Source: Dasypus novemcinctus
Lineage: Eukaryota; Chordata; Mammalia; Cingulata; Dasypodidae
Length of the DNA: 64,000 bases
Assembly (NCBI RefSeq): GCF_030445035.2
Contig: NC_080690.1
Span: 27,554,796-27,618,795, forward strand
Direction of reading: 5' to 3'
Shown here: in pieces, positions 46,425 through 58,899 of the stretch
Layout of the letters: every line of letters begins with the position of its first letter
How positions within the stretch are numbered: the first letter of the stretch is position 1
Made by a program: the position numbers and the translations under genes
The notes under the pieces: model-generated
Told to the model about the DNA's origin: nothing
The model's database searches: none
What the model saw: only the letters and a program-made list of their open reading frames with translations

Positions 46425-47065
46425 CAGGACAACTAACAAAAGGATAATGATAGACAATGCCCATCCCCCAAAAAAGAGAGTATCTAGAACTGCAAGTAAG
46501 ACATTTCCATCCATCTGCCCACACAGGATCTAAGGACCCTGTCAATCGAAAGCAGAGTGGGTATCACCATTCCCAAATACTCAATATTGATGAATGAACA
46601 AATAAATAGGGAGGATGCAACTATGGATTAAAGTGGACTTATTATTACTCTAGCAATGTAAGACTTGTAAAATTGATATAAAGGCAATGGTTACGAGAGG
46701 TTCTGAGGGGAGGGAGAGGGAAGAACAGGTGTTAACATGGGGCATTTTTGGAATGTTGGAATTCTTCTGCATGACATTGCAACAATGGATTCAGGCCATT
46801 ATACATTTTGTCAAAACCTATGAAGTGCAGTGCAAAGTGTAAACCATAATGTAAACTATAAACCATGGTTAGTAGCAATGCTTCGATATGTGTTCATCAA
46901 TTGTAACAAATGTATTACAATAACGAAAGATGTTGTTAATGGGGAAAAGTGTGTGATGGGGAGAGGGTGAGGTATAAGGGAATCTCCTATAATTTTGATG
47001 TAACATTTATGTAATCTAAAGCTTCTTTAAAAATAAATAAATATAAAATAAAATAAAATAGAAAG
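46425..47065 (+). repeat. L1 3' UTR fragment, sense
   Basis: 'caggacaactaacaaaaggataatgatagacaatgcccatccc' is the reverse complement of 56173-56215. 'taaaccataatgtaaactataaaccatggttagtagcaatgcttc' matches the reverse complement of 55760-55810. The A-rich end (aaataaataaatataaaataaaataaaata) is a poly-A tail. This is the most complete sense copy of this L1 3' UTR in the window. Confidence 0.8.
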
Positions 47066-47479
47066 TTAACCACTCAAGAAAGGACATGAAGTAGTCAAAG
47101 AATCCTAAGAGAGTTAGAGAGGTGGTGGCAAAATTGGTTTGGAAAGAAGTTTTAATAAGTACACAGCTATTTTTATATTTCCCTAAAGTTTGCAGCTGGC
47201 TGTGGAAAAGGACAGAGGAAGAGAGTATGTTCCTTATACTGAAATGTAGATGCCTCATCAGTGTTGACCCTGACACAGGAGTCCCAGAGAGGACAGAAAA
47301 AGAAGAAAGGAACATGGAACATACTTATGCATAGACAAGAGAAATGGATGCTGAAAATTTGAAAAATGTAGTGAAAGACAAGTTTATGAGTCAAGAAGAA
47401 TACAGTCACTTTAAATAACATGCTGCTCCAGAAAGGACATTAGGTGCTCACATCTTACATAAGTCTGTGAAAAATATGC

Positions 47480-47950
47480 ATCTAGTATGTTATATATTGT
47501 ATTGCTTTTCCAGGTTATTATGACAAATACTACACAATGTGTTCACTTAAGCAAAGGGAACTTATTGATTCACAGTTTTTGAGGCTGGAGAAATATAAAA
47601 TTGAGGTGTTGGCAGAAGATGCTTTCTCCCCAAAGTCTGTAACATTCTGGTGCTGGCTGCCAGTAATCCTTGGGCTTCCTTCACTTGTATCTTCTTGTCA
47701 CACGGCTAGGTCCTTTCCTTTCTCTTCTGGTTCCTTTTACTTCCGGCTTTTGACTCCACCCCATGACTCTGAATTTCTTCTGCTTATAAAGGACTCCAGA
47801 AACCCAGATTAAAGCTCACCTTCATTCAGGTGGACTATACCCTACCTTAAAATAAATGCAAGAGAATTTACTTACAATGAGTTAACAAGCTCAAGAATGT
47901 AGATTAAGAACACGTCTAAATTGGGATACATAATTCAACCTACCACCTAT
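47480..47950 (-). repeat. Unnamed LTR- or MaLR-like repeat, antisense
   Basis: 'ttattatgacaaatactacacaatgtgttcacttaagcaaagggaacttattgattcacag' and later 'ggctaggtcctttcctttctcttctgg' have the layout of antisense MaLR-type LTRs. A partial copy of its first part is found at 50602-50689, which supports its being an interspersed repeat. The family is uncertain. Confidence 0.5.
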
Positions 47951-48439
47951 AGGCTAACATAAACTCTATTATATGTTTTACAAGAAACCAGCCATATTCA
48001 GGATGCCATGCAGCAGTGTTACACATTGCAGCACAAAACAAGACTCAATTGATTTATAGATCCTTAATGTAAAATATTTTCCTATCATTATTCCTAATTA
48101 GATAACATAACTTTGGTCTGCATGCTTACCTCGGTGGAGTTCAAAATGTGTTTGTGCCTTGAGTATTTGAACTGAGTTATAATAAATGGTATATTAGTCT
48201 AACTGTGATCTTAAGAAGTCCTAAGTAACAACTTTAATAATGATCATCATTCTATATTGGAACTGCCTTCCCCTCATCCAAACCTCATTTTTTTTTTTTT
48301 AATTATACATTACTAACGAGGGCCCTACTGCTCTTTCATTCAAACCTTACATAGTCTGGCTTTGACAGTAAAGGATAATATCTTGCTATTTTTTTCTTGA
48401 TTTGTCTATTGATCATTTTTATGGAATCACATTTTTAAG
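47951..48439. other. Unassigned AT-rich sequence
   Basis: No gene or named repeat. T-run at 48289-48300. Confidence 0.4.
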
Positions 48440-48670
48440 GAACTTCATGATAGTAACACTGACAAACACTTAGATAGGTCTAGCAGACGCCAGCTACTGT
48501 TCTAAACTCTTTGTACAAGTTATCATGCAATTTTCATAACAAGTCTATGAAGCACTAAAGTGTTCTGAGCTGTGCATATTTGAGGTGACCAAAACCATAG
48601 GGAGTCAAAGTAGGTAAAACTCCTCTTCTCTGTCAGCCTGATACCTTCTCCGCTGGGCTGCCATCTCCAT
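48440..48670 (-). repeat. MIR SINE, antisense
   Basis: 'agctactgttctaaactctttgtacaagttatcatgcaattttcataacaagtctatgaagcactaaa' followed by 'gggagtcaaagtaggtaaaact...gctgggctgcc' keeps the antisense MIR order (tcctcacaacaaccctatgaggtaggt...). Confidence 0.6.
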
Positions 48671-49505
48671 TAGTTCTTGGAGGAAATGTGTGTGTGTGTG
48701 TTTTCTGAGATATTTATTCTTTCCAAAGGGATGAGGAAAATCTGTTTTCTCCATCTTCAATCTAAAATTGAGAAATCATCTTGGAATTGAAATATCATGA
48801 AAAATCTTCCTGTTTTTTCCCAATACCTCTGCTCCAAGTGACTTGGACTGGTGGATATTTTGCTTTGATCAGTATTTTTCATAATTCCTTTCTTACCTGA
48901 AACATCTTTCCTCCAGCAGCCCTATGGGAAGAAAAATTAACTACACACCTCATAATATATCTCTTTTCCCCTATCAGCTTATTTTACTTTCCTCTATGCA
49001 CCTGATTGAATTTTTGTGATGTCTAAATTAATAAAATACGATAGAATACTTAGATCCATGCCTAACTCCTAATAAGCACTGTAAAAGTATTCAATCACAG
49101 AGTCACTCTTTTTTGTCAAAAAAGAATTTACTTTATCATAAATATGGAATGTATCATGAATATATACATACATATATATAATACAAAATAATTGCTACCA
49201 TAAAATATACTCTATCTAGTTTGTAAAACTAAAATCTTTTACCTTTACTTTATGGAGACCACATGGAAAATTATATCTAGTTATTAAGAATTTTCTTCAG
49301 TGGGGGAAAAATTTAATAGTGATAATCATTACATAGGATGTTTTGACTTAAGTCACAATCATTCTAAAGGCAAATGGTAGAATTTCTTTTTAAATCCTTA
49401 AGATTCTTTCTGTTGCACAGTCTTACCATACAGTGGGCAAACATGGCTTAACAGTTTGCATAGCACTTCCCATGACGGATAAGTGTAGCAATCAACACAT
49501 TGATG

Positions 49506-49551
<46 letters not shown>

Positions 49552-50515
49552 TATATGCAGTCTAGATACATGCACTTAGAGCTGGAAAGACTGAGTCCAT
49601 CTACTATTAGAATTTGTAGTGAATAGTTGACATTTAAAAATCATATTAATGTATATGAAGGTGATGTAACAGAAAATTCTCTCTTTGTATATCATATCTA
49701 CACAATATTTACAATTATGTATACAAAATCTTACTCCAAGAATTCCAGGACCTTGGGGAGCACTAGACCTACAGCCATTTCTTATTAATATTCAAAATAT
49801 ACAGAATCTTAAAAGCAGCCAGGCATCCTCTTTAAATTCTGTGCCAGGGGAATTGCCCCCACACCTTACTGGTGGCCTTGGTTTCTGCACCCTTTACCTG
49901 CAGGCTTCTGAGAAACCTGCAGCCTGGCTGCAGTTGTTGTGGGCCTGGGCCCCTTTTCCTTTAAGTCATTCTGATAAAGGGCAATGCAGTAGGTACTTGA
50001 AGGATATTTCCTATTATGGAGATAGCTTAATCATTTTGCTAACATCCGCCTTTTTTCCTTTTTTTTCTCCTCTCTCTGCTGTTTTCTTTTTAGGCAAAAA
50101 GATTGCTTCCCATTAGCTTAGTGTTCCTTACCATTGTCTTCTAAAATCTGTGTTCTTGCAACTACCTCTCAATAACATTCCTGTGCTTTAGCAATATTCT
50201 TAAAGTAAGTATCATTTCCATTCTTCACTCAGCACTGGAAGAAAAAAAAGTCAATGACAAAACAGAAGGAAGGGTAGTACCAGTTATCCTTTAGTCCCTA
50301 ATTCCATAAACAGTCATTTCAGGCTATGCTATGTGATCTCATAATTGTTTTTCATGCTCTCCTAGAATATCCATGATGATCTTCTGCTTTTAAAGAAACA
50401 ACTGTTCACTTAATATTAATTGTTTGGCACAACTATTATGGTGCAATGGAAACACAATGTTGCTGAGGGCATAAAAAGCAGGTTCTAACAATTTTAATTT
50501 TGTAATTACTAGGTT
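48671..50515. other. AT-rich sequence with a TA microsatellite
   Basis: (TA)n occupies 49507-49549. 49720-50000 is GC-richer and holds the window's longest plus-strand frame (143 residues, 49685-50116), which has no recognisable domain and a composition unlike a typical exon. No gene is supported. Confidence 0.4.
49507..49549. repeat. (TA)n microsatellite
   Basis: About 21 uninterrupted TA units. Likely length-variable and cruciform-prone. Confidence 0.95.
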
Positions 50516-50519
50516 CCAG

Positions 50520-50870
50520 CATTCTTGCCAAGTTTTTTTTTTTTCCTGTATTACCTAATTTAATCCTTGCCATAATTTCAGAAGGTATTGGTACTGTTTC
50601 CTAGCTGCTAAACAAAACATACAATGGTTGGCTTAAACAAAGGCAATTTACCGTCTCATGGTTTCCAGGATAGAAGTTCAACCTACCACAGGTACTATTA
50701 GTATACCCTTTTCACTAGATGAAGAAACTGAAGTTCATAGGAATGAAATACATTCCAAAGGCTTCACAACAAATGAGTCTCAAGTATGGGATTCAAACCC
50801 AGGCTGTCCCAATTCCTAAGGTTTTATGCTGAATAACGTGCTGTATTGTCTCCTCAGCCTTCCATTACCC
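50520..50870 (-). repeat. MIR SINE, antisense, split by a short insertion
   Basis: 'gtattacctaatttaatccttgccataatttcagaaggtattggtact' and 'ggtactattagtatacccttttcactagatgaagaaactgaagttcatagg...gggattcaaacccaggctgtcc' are successive antisense MIR parts. Between them, 50602-50689 matches the start of the repeat at 47480 and is flanked by GGTACTGTT and GGTACTATT, a likely 9-base target duplication. Confidence 0.7.
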
Positions 50871-53800
50871 ACTTTTTTCTAACTGTGTGCTTTGAATCAA
50901 ATGTGTTTTCTTTTGTCTCAGTTTTCTCACTTGTCACAATGAAAGCAGTAAAGGAGATGAAGTTTTAAAAAGTAGGCCTGCCTTGGCATTCTGTTTCTTT
51001 GGAGAACAGTCTTTAGCATGTGCACTTTTCTGATACTACCAAGAAATTACCTTTCCCAGTGCTAGACATAATTTTTGTATTCAAATCATCCCCTCCTACT
51101 TCTAGTGCCCTTTTTACCATCACTGTTATAATTACTTAAAACCCAAAATCTATTATTAAATTCATGGGCATCTGCCCTTTTTTAGTATATGGTAATTCTC
51201 TATTGTATAGATGATATCAAAACCACTGAAGAAATATCAAAATTCTGTAGACAGATGTGAAAAGTGCTTAGAGCTTATTTGCTGCCCATATCTGCTACAC
51301 ATGGAAGGATTCTAATGGAGCTACACTGGAAGGCATTTAGTTCTATATTGTTCCCCATTTTATAGTAAGGATTCCCTTTTTGTTTTGACTGATATGAGAC
51401 AATAAATACTCTTCTAGTCAAATAGTGTTGGAAGAAGTTCTGGCTTCAGAATATCACCATCAAGGCACTCACACATACATAATATACTTTAGAGAAACAG
51501 AGTCACAAAGGCACACTCAGAACTAACAGTTAAACTCAGCAGCCAGGAGTTTCAAAAAAATGCAGAAGACTTGTGGTTTTTCCACGGAAATCAGTTGATA
51601 AAGACGAGTTACTCAAGGATTGCATTTGAATAAGCACATTCTGCGATTCAGAATAAAGATCTTGGAGCAAACTCAGTATAGATGGTTAGCGGCATGGTAT
51701 GCACTGACAAGAAGATGGATCAATTGCTTTATCTCTTAAAACCATTCTCATTTCCACAATGGTAAAGGGGTATAGCCAGTTCAATAGGGGAAAGGAACTG
51801 GAGATGAATATCAGAATCCACTGATATGCGTTATACTCCTTTTTATCAGTACATAGTGGAGTGAAATAAGTGGGTTTCTCTTTACGAAATATAAACTCAG
51901 CCTTTCCCAGTTTATTAAAATCCATTTTGAAAAGTTTTGAATTTTTTAAACTATTTCTATTGTTCCTGTTTTTCTTACATTGTTTTGTTTTAAACAGATT
52001 AGTTTTGTTTCAGATAGACATTAATTCACTATTGCAATCAAATTCTAGTTTTGAGGGTAAGGAAATACACAATTTGGTTACTGAATTCTATATAAGTGAG
52101 GATAATTTTCCTTTCTGTTTTATTCATGCTACAGAGGCAAGCACTGCACATGCAGTTTTTCTTTTAGTATAATCCACTCAGTCTCTTGTTCATAGCCTAA
52201 ATGCTCTAGTTTCAAGTGAGATTTTAACAAACTCTATTTGTGAATTCACATCCCACTGCAAGTATAAAGCAAAAACGAAGGTAAGTTAATTCTTTTTCAG
52301 TCATATTTTTACGTGCAGATTTCGCATACAATAGAGTTACCACCCTGTTTTAAATGCAATCTAATTTTTTAATAAAAAAGGGTTTGAAAAATACATTATA
52401 AGGTATCCATGAACTTAAAAAAATAAACTACAAATCAATCTGCATACCTTACTGCCAAGCAAGTTCCATTGACAATGAATATTATGGCTGTATACTAAAT
52501 TAACAGTTATCTTTGGTAATTAGAGGCATTTCCTTTACCAGTCTTTCATTTTGTATGCTGTTGTCACCCAAACAAGCATTGTTGCCTGCATAAGAAAAAT
52601 AAAATCAATGTTATTAGAGTGTTTTTAAATACAAGAAAGGTTTATTTGTTGTTGAAAATTTTTTAAAGATGGGTTTATTTATTTTTTTGTTCCAAATATG
52701 AATGTATAGTAATCTCAGTGTCTGTTTGAAAAACTAGGTGAGGTCCAAAATGATTGAACTGCTTGTAAAATACTTGTCACACTAGAAGGTGGAAAATTAT
52801 TTTTTGAAATTTCAGTTTCTCAAGATCAGTTTGCTTTTTCCATGGTTAATAATATGAGGAAACAATTTCTATAATTTGCTAAATATACATAGCTTCATGT
52901 TATCAATAGAAATAAGCCCTTTCAAGCTGTGTAACAAAAGAAGAAAAAGAAATATTAGGTCACTAGATGGTGCCATAATGTTATTTTTTACTTTATTATC
53001 AGGGATTCTGGAAAGATATTACAAACCTTTTTAAGAGGCATCAAGTCTGGTACCATGTATGTAGGACAAAAAGTAAACTTAATGTTAACAACCCAGACAT
53101 CTGGAAGAGGAAATACTATTAATCTAAAAAAAAATGAGTTACATTAGATTGTATTGTATTAAATTGGATTAAAGTACATCAGTAAGCCCTATGGAGAAGT
53201 TATGACAATATCAAGATAGAACAATTCAATGTTAAGATATAATATTTTAGGCTTATTTTTAAAAATTGATTTTAGTAATTTTGTTCTTGAAAAGACTAAT
53301 AATTGCTCATTATATACATAAAAGCATATATACAAAATAACAGTTTACTAAGAAACTAAAAAAAAGGCACAATACCTTTTTTTAAAAAATATAAGCAAAT
53401 ACAGTTTTTACTTTACTTGTATTAAAGGACTTGTGTTCAATCAATGGGGTTTCCCTGATAAGTGGACTTGTGACTTTTATTCTTCTTGTGAAACAAAAAT
53501 GGCAATGAATAGCATTTGCTGATAGGACATTTCTCCATATGGTTGATATTAAAACAGAAAGTGCATCTGAAATGATACATTTTCAAAAAAACAAACAAAA
53601 TTATATTGTACCTAAAAGAAATCAAGAGCAACATTCTTATTTTTGGTAATGTCAGGACTTATTGTGAGGGTATAGGTTAAAAAAATCATGGTGCATGGAG
53701 AAACTGCCACGTGGAAGCAGGAGAGAAGTTCATTTGCATTTCTAAACTTCCCCACTGGCATAATTACTCAGCAGAGAAAAAAGGAGTTTCTCCCTCCTAT

Positions 53801-54890
53801 TCTCAGCCACCATTCACGTGCGCAATGCTCAAGAGATCTAACAATTTTAGGCACTTTGGAGATTTAATGGTGGAGGAGAGGAGAAAGACTTAAAAGTCTC
53901 AAAGTGCTTCTTTATTTCTCTCATTATTGAAAACAGTTTAACAGTGTACTTCTAGGGCTCCCTTTTAACAGAGTTTGCTCTTTTCCACATTATTATTCAA
54001 CATGAAAACTGTTTTTTTAACCCAAGTAGAACAACAAGGGATCTTTTTCTAAAAGGTGCAAATTTCACTGTCAGATGAATTTAAATATATCTTTGATAAC
54101 AAAATTCAGTGTTCCCCAAACACTGATCTGGGATGTTTCTGAAGATCAGCTCACTTATTCCAGAAAGAATTTTTATAATGTTAACTGAGATCGCCCTTTC
54201 TAACAGCCACAATGCAGAATCCTGATGGAGTTTGGAATGAAAACAGGGAACAAAGAGGGAAAGATAAAACTATTTCTGGGAATATTTCTTCACCATTTTA
54301 AAGAGACAAGGTGACTGGTTTTCTCAATTATATTTAAGATATTACTCCACCTCAAATTTGACAAATGAATATATAATAATATGTGAGTACCTGGGAAGGA
54401 GTTTATAGCCTTTTTGTAACCTCATTTTGGTGATGGGCTTTTCTGATGTGATTCACAATAAGGTTGGACTTGTCTCTGACTTCCGTGAAGATGTAGTTAA
54501 TATAGATTATTTATGGGGCTGTTTGATACTCTATTTTACAGCTTGTGTCCCAGGGGATGTTAGTTTGTAACCTCTTTCTTCCTTGATGGCTATTAATGAT
54601 ATTTGGCACTTTTTTAACAGACTGTGTACAATTAAACACAGACTTTGACATTTTGACTGTGTTGTGCTTTGGCTGAAATGATATGTATAAAAGCTGATAG
54701 ATAGTCTTATCTTAATTCACAAATGTTTCATTTTCATAGGTGCGGGAGCCAAAAGAAATAAAATATCCTGAGTTTTCGGTTGAAAAGCTGATTTGCAGCC
54801 CAAATATCATTGCTGAATTGGGATCATTTTATTAAACTGGGGTTTCCTCAAGACTGAGAGTATCTTGTTTGCTTTCTTGCCATCCAAATA
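50871..54890. other. Repeat-poor AT-rich sequence
   Basis: I recognise no gene or repeat of length. The 100-residue frame at 51870-52172 is rich in Phe and Leu because of T-rich DNA and is not supported. 54180-54880 is a candidate conserved non-coding stretch; see the findings. Confidence 0.4.
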
Positions 54891-54894
54891 GTTT

Positions 54895-55095
54895 TACAAA
54901 CACCTTTGGATCATCATGAACTAGGCACAGTGCGAAATGCTTGACATGCATTGTCTCCTCTGCTCACCATAACTGTTATTGAGAAAAATCAATAATTAGC
55001 ATTATATTATGACTGAGACAATGGAGGCTTTGAGGTAGTTAAGTGATGGCTCAAAGGAAAACATGCCTGTGGTTAGAGAGAAGAGTAGTTTTAAT
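54895..55095 (-). repeat. MIR SINE, antisense
   Basis: 'actaggcacagtgcgaaatgcttgacatgcattgtctcc', 'attgagaaaaatcaat' and 'gactgagacaatggaggctttgaggtagttaagtgatggctcaaagg' match the antisense MIR layout (agcgctttacatgtattaactc...gaggaaactgaggc...aggttaagtaacttgcccaagg). Confidence 0.6.
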
Positions 55096-55589
55096 AACAA
55101 AGTGGGGAACAATTAGATTTTCTACTTCATTCAAAACTTGTAATGGTTTCATCTGAGATAATTAGTAGCTTCCGAAATTTCATTTGGACTATCATTTTCA
55201 CCTGCCCAGCAACCATTCTACCTGTTTGGGAGGACACACTTTGGGGGACACACTTTCCCCCATTTGTTACCACCTTTATACCTATCATTTAAGATACTCC
55301 AAACTAATCTGGACAATGGTGGCAGGTGACTCCAATTAGTACATTTAAATACTACTCAAGAATTCAGTCTTCACAAATGTGACCCAAAGAATGAAATTAG
55401 ATGGAGATGGGGTAAGAGGTTAATTATCCTGACTACTGTGCTCCAGAGAGAAGTCCATTCATTCCTTGTACAGGATCCCTGTAGTCACTCTGTTTCTTAG
55501 CCTTCCTGAGACCTGCCTCTTTACCTTTGATTCCATGAGTACTTTATAAGAGTCTAAGACCTCTTCACCAAAAAAGTGGTAATAATCAT

Positions 55590-57880
55590 TATTTTTATTT
55601 TTTTTAAATTTTATTTTGAAAGAAGCTTTAGATTGCAAAATGTTACATTGAAAATATGGGGGATTTCCATATACCTGACCCCTGCCCCCTCCCATACTTT
55701 TCCCCATTAAGAATATCTTTCATTATTGTGGTCCATTTGTTGCAATTGATGAACACATATTGAAGCATTGCTACTAACCATGGTCTATAGTTTACATTAT
55801 AGTTCACACTTTGCACCACGTGATTTTATAGGTTTTGACAAAATGTATAATGGTCTGAATCCATCATTGCAATGTCATGCAGGACAATTCCACTGTCCCC
55901 AAAATGCCCCATCAAACACTTACTCTTCCCTCTTCCTTCCCTCAGAACTTTGATACCCAATGCCTTTACATCAATGTTACAAGTTCTTCCCTTGCTAGAA
56001 TAATAGTAAATCTACTGTAGTCCAAAGTTACATTCTCCTCTTATGTTTGTTGTTTCATCAGTCTTGAGAATTTGGGGATGGTGATGCCCACTCTGTTTCT
56101 AAGTGAGAGAGGACTTAGATCCCATGGGGCAAATAGATGGAACTGTCTTGCTTGCAGTTCTAGATACTGTTTATTGGGATGGGCATTGTCTATCATCATC
56201 CTTTTGTTAGCTGTCCTGAGTGAAGCCACTGGCATATGAACAGACCAAAGATTAAAGTCCCTGGGACATATATTTAACAAGTACAGTGCTAATTGTAGGT
56301 TCAAATAAAAGGGGCAGAAGAGTTATGTGTATGGAAATTATAGATGAGCTAACTCTATTATACTGGGGAGCATGTATTCCAAAGTAAGGCCACTGACAGA
56401 GTACCAAATTCCTGAGATCATTTGCCCTGCCTAGCATCTAGATATCTCTAAAGCCCTCAGAAGTCCCCCACCCCCACCCCATGTTTGAAGCACTGTTTAC
56501 TGCAGCAGTCAATGAGATCCTACTGAGATGTGCATAAGCATAACCTCTGGAGTGACCTCCTTATTCAATTTGAAATCTCATATCCATAAAAACTAATTTG
56601 TATTTATTATTTCCCCCTTTTAGTCAAAGTATTTTTCCAAATGCAACATTAGTTGGCTCCTGATAATATTCCATCAGTGTCAGGGAGGTTCAATCCTGGG
56701 AGTCATGACCCATGCCAGGGGGAAGGTAGTGAGTTTATATGCTGAGTTTGGTTTAGAGAGAGGTCACATTTGAGCAACAAGGAGGCTTTCGGGAAGTATC
56801 TCTGTGTTAGTCAGCCAAAGGGGTGCTGATGCAAAATACCAGAAATTGGTTGGTTTTTATAAAGGGTATTTATTTGGGGTAGAAGCTTACAGATACCAGT
56901 CCATAAAGCGTAAGTCACTTCCCTCACCAAAGTCTATTTTCACAAGTTGGAGCAAGATGACTGCTGACATCTATGAGGGTTCAGGCTTCCTGGGTTCCTC
57001 TTGGCTCAGCTCCTGTTTTCTCCACAAGGACAGCTATAGACTGAGGCTCTTTAGGCTTTGCCTCTCTCCACAAAGTCAGCTATAGACTCTTAGGTGAACA
57101 GCTCTGTCTCTCTCCCTGGGGCTCCAGCTTCAGCATCAAATTCCAATGTCAAAACTCCAACATCAAAAACCCTTAATTTTGTCCTTTGCCATGCTTCTTA
57201 TCTGTGAGTCCCCACCCACCAAAGGGTGGAGACTCAATGCCCTACTGGCACAAGAGGTTTACATAATTACTTAATCAAGTAAACCTATGGATCCAGTATA
57301 ATCTAATATGCCCAGAGGAAAAGATCAGTTTACAAACATAATCCAATATTTCCTTTTGGAATTCATCAGTAATATCAAACTGCTATAATCTCTTAGACAA
57401 TATATAATAGTTTTTATTTCATAAAAGCAAGGCTCATAAATACAAGCATCAACATCAAGGGTTTGGTGTAATGGTCTGTCCTCCTTTGCTAGGCACTGCC
57501 CATGTAAGCAAAGGATTCTTGTGGCTCTATTAAAGAAAGTAGCAGAGCTTCCCAGAATAGGAATTCAACATTCTTTTGATTATTGTATGGGTCTTCACCC
57601 ACCAAGAAAACACATCATGACTACTTGAACATATTCATGTTCCATAGAAGCATGCCCCAGGTGCACCCCTCTCCACACATCCCCCATCACTGACACCCTG
57701 CACCAGTGAACCATCCCTGCCACAGTTGTGTCCCATCTGTGATCCAAACCCTTCCCCAAAACAAAGCAAAAAAACAAAACAAATAATAATAGTAACAATA
57801 AAATTTAAAAAAATTTTCTGTCCTTTATCATCATAAGGCCTGTTATCTTTTATGAAGAGTCACCATTTCTTCCATATAGT
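55590..57880 (-). repeat. L1 3' UTR-side fragment, antisense, carrying a family A LTR
   Basis: 55590-56800 and 57388-57880 belong to the 3' end of an L1 read on the minus strand. The T-rich left end (55593-55615) is the poly-A side. 'atggtctatagtttacattatagttcacactttgcacc' and 'ggatgggcattgtctatcatcatccttttgttagctgtcctg' recur in the other L1 3' copies. 57480-57760 ('taggcactgcccatg...aagcatgccccaggtgcacccc...tgacaccctgcaccag') is repeated at 58330-58560 in the next L1, so two L1 3' regions lie side by side. Confidence 0.75.
56803..57387 (+). mobile_element. LTR, family A, with perfect ATCTC target duplication
   Basis: TGTGTTAGTCAGCCAAAGG...AAACTGCTATA, 585 bases, is flanked by ATCTC at 56798-56802 and 57388-57392. 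It is inserted into the antisense L1 fragment, which resumes immediately on the right. This gives the cleanest boundaries of the family. No gag or pol accompanies any of the four copies, so all look like solo LTRs. Confidence 0.88.
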
Positions 57881-58899
57881 CCCTCAGAGTTTCATTTTTT
57901 CCACTGTATCTTCAAAGACACTTTAGGTTACAAGAAACTGATATAGAAAATATAGGATATTCCCAAATACCCAAACCCCTCTTCCTCTCCCCTATTTGTA
58001 TCATCTTACATGAGTATGGTACATTTGTTACAATTGGCATACAAATATTGAATCATTGCTACCATGGTCAATGGTTTACATTATGATTTACATTTTGCAC
58101 CATATACTTTTATAGGTTGTAACAAAATTTTAAATGGTGTATCCATCATTGCAAGATCATGCAGAACAATTCAAAAGCCCTAAAATGCCCTATGTTCCAT
58201 CTATTCTATTTTTCCCTTCCCCTCTGCTTGGAACCTATGTTAACCACAAGGTGTCAGTTTTTGAACAATAACATTCACAGTTGCATGCAATAGTATTGAG
58301 GGCTAGACATTTTGGTTTGCTTTCTTTTATTAGGCACTACCTATGTTCTTGAGAGATTCTGTTCCTGTACTTGATAACTTAGCAGAATTCCCCAGGATGC
58401 AAGTTTAATACTTTCTTGTTTCTTATATAGTCTACATCCAATGAGATAATAAACTATGACAAGATGAACACCTTCATATCCCATATAAGCATGCTCCAAG
58501 GTGCACCCTATCTTGCATATCCTGCACCCCAACACCCTGTGCCAGTAACCTTCCTCTGCCATATTTGCCAAAAGAGTATTCCCACCATTGTAGTTTTAGC
58601 CACAGACCTACAAATACCCAGAAGTCACCTATTCCTTCTTCCAGCCTTCCCCCCAGTTCCATGGATAGTTCAAACAACCCCCCACCCTACTACCACTCAC
58701 ATACCAGCACTGTAGAAGCCAATCACATCACTACACCACAATCGTCCCAATCCACTGACCAACCAACCCTTCCACCTTAACATAGGCTTTGTCCATATTA
58801 AGCATTTGTCATCACACTCTACTCCCTTTCTATCTCCTGGTAACTTATCTTTCAGAATAGACTCTAGCTCTGTGAGTCTGGTCAATTTATTGAAGTTAT

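Noticed and set aside
46113..46514. 133-residue partly hydrophobic minus-strand frame
   Set aside because: It overlaps an L1 3' UTR copy on the other strand; no conserved protein is recognised.
49685..50116. 143-residue open frame, the longest in the window
   Set aside because: No recognisable domain, no splice or promoter context, and a length within chance for 64 kb in six frames.
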